Shown: positions 58,599-64,000 of the stretch, piece by piece
How the letters are laid out: each line of letters opens with the position of its first letter
How positions within the stretch are numbered: the first letter of the stretch is position 1
Assembly (NCBI RefSeq): GCF_048128805.1
Contig: NC_136005.1
Location: forward strand, 18,998,260-19,062,259
Reading direction: 5' to 3'
Source: Centroberyx gerrardi
Taxonomy: Eukaryota; Chordata; Actinopteri; Beryciformes; Berycidae
DNA: 64,000 nucleotides
The notes under the pieces: generated by a model
Databases searched by the model: none
Seen by the model: only the letters and a program-made list of their open reading frames with translations
What the model was told of the DNA's origin: nothing
Program-made: the position numbers and the translations under genes

Positions 58599-60186
58599 AG
58601 GGTAAAGATTCCAGTCTTCATAAAAAATATACCAAATAATACCATGGTTCCATGTAGTGCACTAAATAACGGAGAAAGAGGTGTCATTTGGTGACTGTTA
58701 GCTCAGATCTAGTCCGGTCTCCTAGCTTGATCTCTCATAAGCCAGCTCCCATGGTCTAATATAGTCCTACACACAGCAAGACATTATCACCGAGTACAAT
58801 TATAACACAACTCCTTTTCAAATATTATGTTCTTCAGTTTTGTGTTATTAGAAAGAAAATCTGCAACTTTTAGACAGACACTAGAATAAACACTGCATAG
58901 TATTTTTTTGCCAAGTCATCATCCCTATGCAAAATAACAAAAACAGGATAAATGATTTTAAAAAGAAGCCAAGGATGCCACACGAGGACATTAAAGAGTG
59001 AACGTAGCACCAAGCAGACCTTAGTGCTGCCTCACAAATCAGGACTAATAAGCACAACAGCTCCCTTTTAGCCATTTTAACCTATCTTTGAAATTTTGAG
59101 TAAAAAGACGTTGTTATTAATATAAAAAGGTAGCTTAGCAATTAATCATGAGTAGCGATTTTTCCATAGTGAGCTGTTCTATTCAACAGTCCTGCTTTGT
59201 GGACTCCCTTTTCTACTGTACCATCTTTTTAGGCAAATACCCCATAAAACTGAACTGGCCTCAGATTAAACTGACAAATTTGTTTGAGAATTAAACACTG
59301 CTTATACTACAGTTCCTACAGGTCTATTCTTGAAACCCTCAGAAACATGCGTTTTGTCTGCCAGAAGTAACCAAAACAAACAGCGGACTTTCAGTCAACT
59401 CTTAATACTTTGTGTCATTGTCCTAAAAACAGACATGAATTCCTCAATACCCCAAAAACATTCCATATCTCTCCAAAAATTGGATTACTTTTACTCCCAA
59501 ACCCATTTCAACATTCCATTAGCTTTCTGCTCTCATCCGTTTTACCGTCTCTCACACTTCTGTCTCTTTCGAAGCAGGATGAAGGTAGCTGCTGTACCCA
59601 TCCTTACCATCCTATGAGTACCTTCATTTTCCACATGCTGTATATCATCTGTATTCTCATTCCAACCATAGTACACTAATGCCTTAAAGTATACCCACTA
59701 ATGCTCCAGTCATCGTGTGTTAAGGAGAATAGTTAAGGAATAGGCCAGTTCTTCACCAAATGTATAGAGAGTGATTACCAAGCCTAGTCTAACCCCTTTG
59801 TTTTGGAATTGGTCCCGTATTACAGTAGTTCCCCAATATCAGTCTATGTAAATTGTTATAAGCAGCCTGATTGAGTACTACAATAGTAAAAACTGCTTGT
59901 AATCACAATATACATGCCTCCCTTTCATTACATCTTGTATACTGGAACAAATGTTATCATTTACACCATTGATCAATAAAAATAAAAATGCACAGACCAT
60001 TACAATAGAATCCTCAGGCGGAGAAAATGCACGAAATGTTAACACTTGAAAACTGGCAGTATCTCCGGTTGTTATCATTGTCCAAATCCCAGATTCACTT
60101 AAAAAAAAAAATGGCGACACCGAGAGAGATAGCCGAGTGTCTTTCTGACGTCTGCGAGGCCCAGCCTCTAGACCGAGATGTTTAGT

Positions 60187-63100
60187 TCAGTTTCCGTTGA
60201 GCTCCACGGGGCCTTTGGGTATGAGCAGGCTCATCCGGCCCGCAGTGCTGGCTGCACTCTTGATCACCTCCATCCATCTGCAAAGAGGGGACAGCATGCA
60301 GTGTCAGATAGACAGTCACGGGTTTAAAACACTGCACCATTACTACACGACCTCCAGTCTGACCTGGGAAAAGAAGCGTGGAAGAACGCTGTGGAAATGG
60401 TTGGAATACCATAGATAAGCAGTGCATTTTTTTTACGTACCTCTCAAAAGTGTACTCGCTCTCTGCCCGGAAAAAGTAAACATGGGACTTGAATTGCAGC
60501 TTGAAGACGTACTCCTTGTGAATGCTGTCAGACTCCTCTGGTGTGCTGACTGTGTAGCCGAGCAGTGGGAGGCTGGCCAACGGGAAGTCATCCTGGAAAG
60601 ACAGATGGGAGGACTTAACAAAGTCACTTCTGAATACACATTCTGAATAGATATAGATTTTTTGCTCTAAAAGAAATGATAAACACAAGGGATCAGACTG
60701 GGGATCTCAGGATCAGGTGGCTACCTGGTGAGTCTTGTAGAAGAACAAGCAGAAGTTGGTGAAAACAACCCAGAGCTTCTGCCAGCCGTTACTGTTCTTG
60801 AACTTCCTAAGGAGGTATCCTGAGAGCTGGTTCTAGAGGAAAAGGATGGAGCAGAAAGTTTAGAAGAAAAAAAATTAAATGTTTAGAAATTATAATGAAA
60901 TTTAACAGTGATTTGTGGCTGTGTGTAAGTGGCTGGTTGTGATATCCTTCATTAATTACTTAGGTTTGTTGTGCGTTTCTTGCGGGATGATTCGTTTTTC
61001 TATCCATCTAAAAAGCCCATGATCTGTGGATGCCAACCCACAAGTTTTCTACTGAGGCTGCAGGGAGAGAGTGCAATCGTCGGACCTCTCCTTGTAATCT
61101 ATCTATCTATCTATCTATGCCGTGGCTCTGGTACCTGGTTCATGCGCAGGTAATCAGTGAGAGAGAGGTTCTGGTTTCGGTACCAGCAAACATGTGTGAT
61201 GGTGTTGGGTCTTTGGCCCTGACCGAGGAGATAGCGAGGAGGAAGCTCCGGTGAAACAGCTGGAGAGCAGAAGACTGAGAGGGTGAAGAGACAAGAGATG
61301 GAAAGGGTGTAGAGAGAGAGAGAGAGAGAGAGACGGGGCAGGAGGAAAACGATGTGTTAGCATGTTAGCATTCAGTGGCAGAAGGGGGAAAGAAAGTTCA
61401 GTGGCAGAGTGGGGAAGGAAAGACCGGTTAGAAAGTGCTCCAGGTCTGTGGAGTGAGACTGTTAGTGTCAGAGAATGGTTCTTGCATGGGCATCATTAAC
61501 ATGCTTTTGATAACATACATTTTCAAGAACAAAAGAAGAGGAACCAAAGAGGAAAGGAGCATTAGAACCGTATAGAAAAGTCTTTAGTTAAACAGTAGAG
61601 ACAAAACATTATCAGACATTAGGGAGAGATGAGGGAAGAAAGGTTAAAGTAAAATGAAGAGGGTGAGGGTAAGGAAATGAAACTCCACCATGGACCCTAG
61701 AGACATCCTTTCCATCTTTCTTTTCCATCACCGCTGACCAACGACGCTTACATGTGTTTACGCGAAGATGTGTCTATAACTGGCAAATCTCTCATGGTCT
61801 GTGTGCGTTTGCATCAAAGTGTGTGGGTGTGCATGAGGGTGTGTATGTGTGTCTTAATGCGGGCAGAGGAGGAGTACCTCCACAGCCAGGCTGTGATCAG
61901 ACATAGACACGCTGGTGTTGCGGTGCCAGCACACATGCATAGTTGTGTTGGCACGGTGGTGCGTCTGCTTATCCAGTGAAGTGCGGGACGAGTGCATGTC
62001 ATCCTCCGACTCCTGCTCCAGAGAAACCTCATCAGACGAGCCTGAGGAAGGAGGGAGGAAGTAGGGAGGAGGGAAAGAAGTTGCATGGAGGAAAGGGATA
62101 AACTGTAGATCTGGGTGGATGGTACGTCCCGAGGAAACAGTTTGTTCAAGCAATTTCTTGTAAGACTGAGGAAAGTATAACATGGCTAGATAATAATGTA
62201 GAAAACATGTTCTTTGACTCACACGGTATGCAGAGTAAACAGGTAGTTACATCTCAAACAATACTGAGGTCAATATAAGCTCTTACGGTTGGAGCGATCG
62301 CCTAGTCCAGTGTCAAGGAAGATGTTGGATTTCTCTTGAGACTTCTTGGCCATTTCAATAGCCATGTTCAAATCTTCAATCCACTTGCCCATCTCCACTT
62401 TAGAGCTGCAATCACAAATGAACATTAAAATTAAAACGGTCCAATAGTGCACCGAGTTAAAGAAGACGGTGAGAAGTTCTGTGTGCATCTATCGGTGCTC
62501 ACCTGGCAGCCACTACAATGGTCCTTTGAGCAGAGTAGATGGTGAAGCAGTGGGGGACTGACCACTCATTTTCACTTTCCTCAACCTACAGACAAAGTGC
62601 AGAGAAATACACAGTCAGAGGACAAAGTTGCAACATTGTAATGGTTATCAAAATAACACAGGCAGCCCCTCTTATCATACCAAAACCTCTTGGAATAGTT
62701 TAAGGTTATGGATTGAATAAGAACAAAAGGGAAACAAGAGGTCAGAAAGTCTGACTCAAGTCACAGAAAGACCTGCTGAAGAGCCTCTATTGGAGCATCT
62801 ATATCTGACAGTAAACCAAGCTGGGTTCATTTCCTTGCATTCACAATCTTACACTCACGCCTCCTATCCTATATTAAGGCCAAAACACACCCACCAGAAT
62901 GCCATCAATACAAGGTTGAAATGCATTGTTGGCCAATGGTCAGGGTCTGTTTGAGGCAGTCTGCCTCATTTGGTTTGCATTGGCAGCCACAGTGGCTACA
63001 GGCTTACATGATGAATCAGCACTGGCAGTCAGCAAAGTTTTGGCAGAGCTAACCAGTTAATGCCATTGCCAACATGACTTTACAAATCTTCCCCTTATGC

Positions 63101-63991
63101 CTCACTTAAGTTTCATTATTTTAATGTAGTTCATGAGAATGCACATGGTTTATTTGGCTTGATCTACACCCGTAAACGACTGTGACCGGAAAGGACTGAC
63201 GTCACTCTCGTCTTGTGCAATCTGCTAGGTGTGCTTTTTGGTGTTTTGTCTACACAAGCATGGGAGACGAAGGGTAGGGTTTAGGCATCCGAGCTGGCAG
63301 AGCTCAGTACTTACCGGTGCATCCAGCACTATGAGCTGCAGCCAGGAGTAAAGCAGAGACATGCAAGGTTAGGAGACCCAGGTCCTCCCTTCTCAACGCA
63401 CCGACACACTGTTCAGTTACAGTTATGTTTGAACATCCTGACCTCCCCCCCGCCTCATCATGCAGACCATGTAGTTCGCTTTGCCTCGCCTCTCCCTGAC
63501 TAACAGTTTGTCAAAACAAGCTTTGAGTGCAAAAAAATGTAAAAAAAAACAAAAAAACAATTTTAATCATTAATCATTAGTAGTTCAACCACACAGCAGT
63601 GAGGAATGAGGGGATTTTAAGCTCTATTTACACTGGGGAAAGAATCATTTCTCTCAATGAAAACTGTCATAAAAAAACATTTTTTGTGGTATAAACAGAT
63701 TTGGATTCAATCCTCAGTGTTCTAAGCCACATTTAGAGGTAATGAAATTCAACGCCAAGTACAGCTGTCTGCCGGATATTGGGTGCAACACTTGATCCTC
63801 TTGATAGTGTACCCAGAGCCACAGAGGGATCCTCACAGAACTGACGCAGATTAACCTGAGAGACAAAAGGTTAGAGGAGGTGAACTAGAGCTTATACTCA
63901 CTATCATGCCATGAAGCGGCAGCTGGCCATGGACTTTGAATTGATTGGTCGCTGTAACACCTTTGCTTGTGTAGAGGAGCATGTCTGAGAA
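60187..63991 (-). CDS. farp2: farp2, FERM/RhoGEF/PH protein (3' part; 5' part outside window)
   Basis: Rho-family guanine nucleotide exchange factor (Rac) acting in semaphorin-plexin signalling and osteoclast podosomes. Only the C-terminal exons are here: 63902-63991 (FSDMLLYTSKGV, first PH domain), 62503-62585 (SVPHCFTIYSAQRT), 62287-62405, 61878-62041 (EQESEDDMHSSRTSL, HVCWHRNTSVSM), 60725-60832 (NQLSGYLLRKFKNS, second PH domain), 60441-60592 (FPLASLPLLGYTVS, FKSHVYFFRAESEY) and 60187-60277 (terminal RWMEVIKSAAST, ending LNGN then TGA). Phases chain throughout. FARP2 rather than FARP1 is favoured by the acidic linker wording and the position next to bok. The FERM and DH domains lie beyond 64000. 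Two extra exon candidates are listed separately. Confidence 0.92.
61097..61118. repeat. (CTAT)n microsatellite beside the farp2 alternative exon
   Basis: About five CTAT units 17 bp downstream (transcript sense) of the donor at 61135. Confidence 0.9.
61135..61259 (-). CDS. farp2: farp2 alternative exon, homologous to 61878-62041
   Basis: 125-nt open exon with pyrimidine-rich acceptor (CTTCTGCTCTCCAG) and donor CAG/GTACCA. Entry phase 1 and exit phase 0 are the same as the exon at 61878-62041. It encodes VSPELPPRYLLGQ followed by NTITHVCWYRNQNLSLTDY and RMNQ. The second half aligns with NTTMHVCWHRNTSVSMSD of the neighbouring exon at 10 of 24 positions. Joining both exons would shift the frame, so one replaces the other. 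It changes the linker and first strand of the second PH domain. Confidence 0.75.
61311..61333. repeat. (GA)n microsatellite in farp2 intron
   Basis: GA run; on the transcript strand it is a CT-rich tract about 50 bp upstream of the alternative exon acceptor, a possible polypyrimidine-protein binding site. Confidence 0.9.
63315..63335 (-). CDS. farp2: Candidate 21-nt microexon of farp2
   Basis: Between the exons 63902-63991 and 62503-62585, both joined in phase 0. Excellent acceptor (TTTACTCCTGGCTGCAG) and donor (CCG/GTAAGTAC) enclose 21 nt coding LIVLDAP, also phase 0. Inclusion would insert seven residues into the first PH domain between HGMI and VEESENEW. I do not recall it in the mammalian protein. 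Confidence 0.45.
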
Positions 63992-64000
63992 CTGAAAAGA

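Noticed and set aside
60182-60688. 168-codon minus-strand ORF as a single-exon gene
   Set aside because: It is a read-through of a farp2 exon and its intron; the real exons are 60441-60592 and 60187-60277 with good splice sites, and the last exon is in another frame.
63770-63855. Possible farp2 exon reading VNLRQFCEDPSVALG
   Set aside because: A fair acceptor exists, but no donor in a suitable place and no match to the PH domain, which is continuous across 63902 to 62585 without it.

Overview
The window is vertebrate genomic DNA, almost certainly from a teleost fish and probably a percomorph. The genes are split into many short exons with GT-AG introns. The proteins match vertebrate families. 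Introns hold teleost-style microsatellites, L2-like LINE fragments and a short hAT-type MITE. There is no bacterial, phage or CRISPR signal. All gene calls rest on reading exons and splice sites by eye and recalling family sequences; nothing was aligned.

Layout: (1) 0.9-25.3 kb, minus strand: kif1a, the axonal kinesin-3 motor, from a non-coding first exon near 25 kb through about 850 codons (motor, neck, FHA, coiled coils, start of the mid-stalk); its 3' half lies beyond position 1. (2) 28.5-32.3 kb, plus: an intact 11-exon allantoinase gene. (3) 33.6-37.0 kb, plus: an intact 11-exon agxt (alanine-glyoxylate aminotransferase). (4) 37.6-38.9 kb, plus: dtymk (thymidylate kinase), 5 coding exons. 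(5) 39.7-46.0 kb, minus: atg4b (autophagy cysteine protease), 13 coding exons. (6) 47.6-54.2 kb, minus: bok (BCL2-family killer), 4 coding exons. (7) 60.2-64.0 kb, minus: the 3' part of farp2 (both PH domains); its 5' part lies beyond position 64000.

Apart from allantoinase, the gene order corresponds to the block at human 2q37.3 (KIF1A, AGXT, DTYMK, ATG4B, BOK, FARP2). The genes are not an operon and mostly have unrelated cellular jobs (axonal transport, nucleotide synthesis, autophagy, apoptosis, Rho signalling). The exception is allantoinase next to agxt: allantoin breakdown yields glyoxylate, and AGT removes glyoxylate.

The strongest unusual observation is in farp2. Two homologous exons (61135-61259 and 61878-62041) have the same entry and exit phases, and including both would break the frame, so they look mutually exclusive. 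Two more short in-frame candidate exons were found: 42 nt in kif1a (2488-2529) and 21 nt in the first PH domain of farp2 (63315-63335). The agxt leader has an in-frame, basic, ATG-less extension that resembles a mitochondrial presequence remnant.
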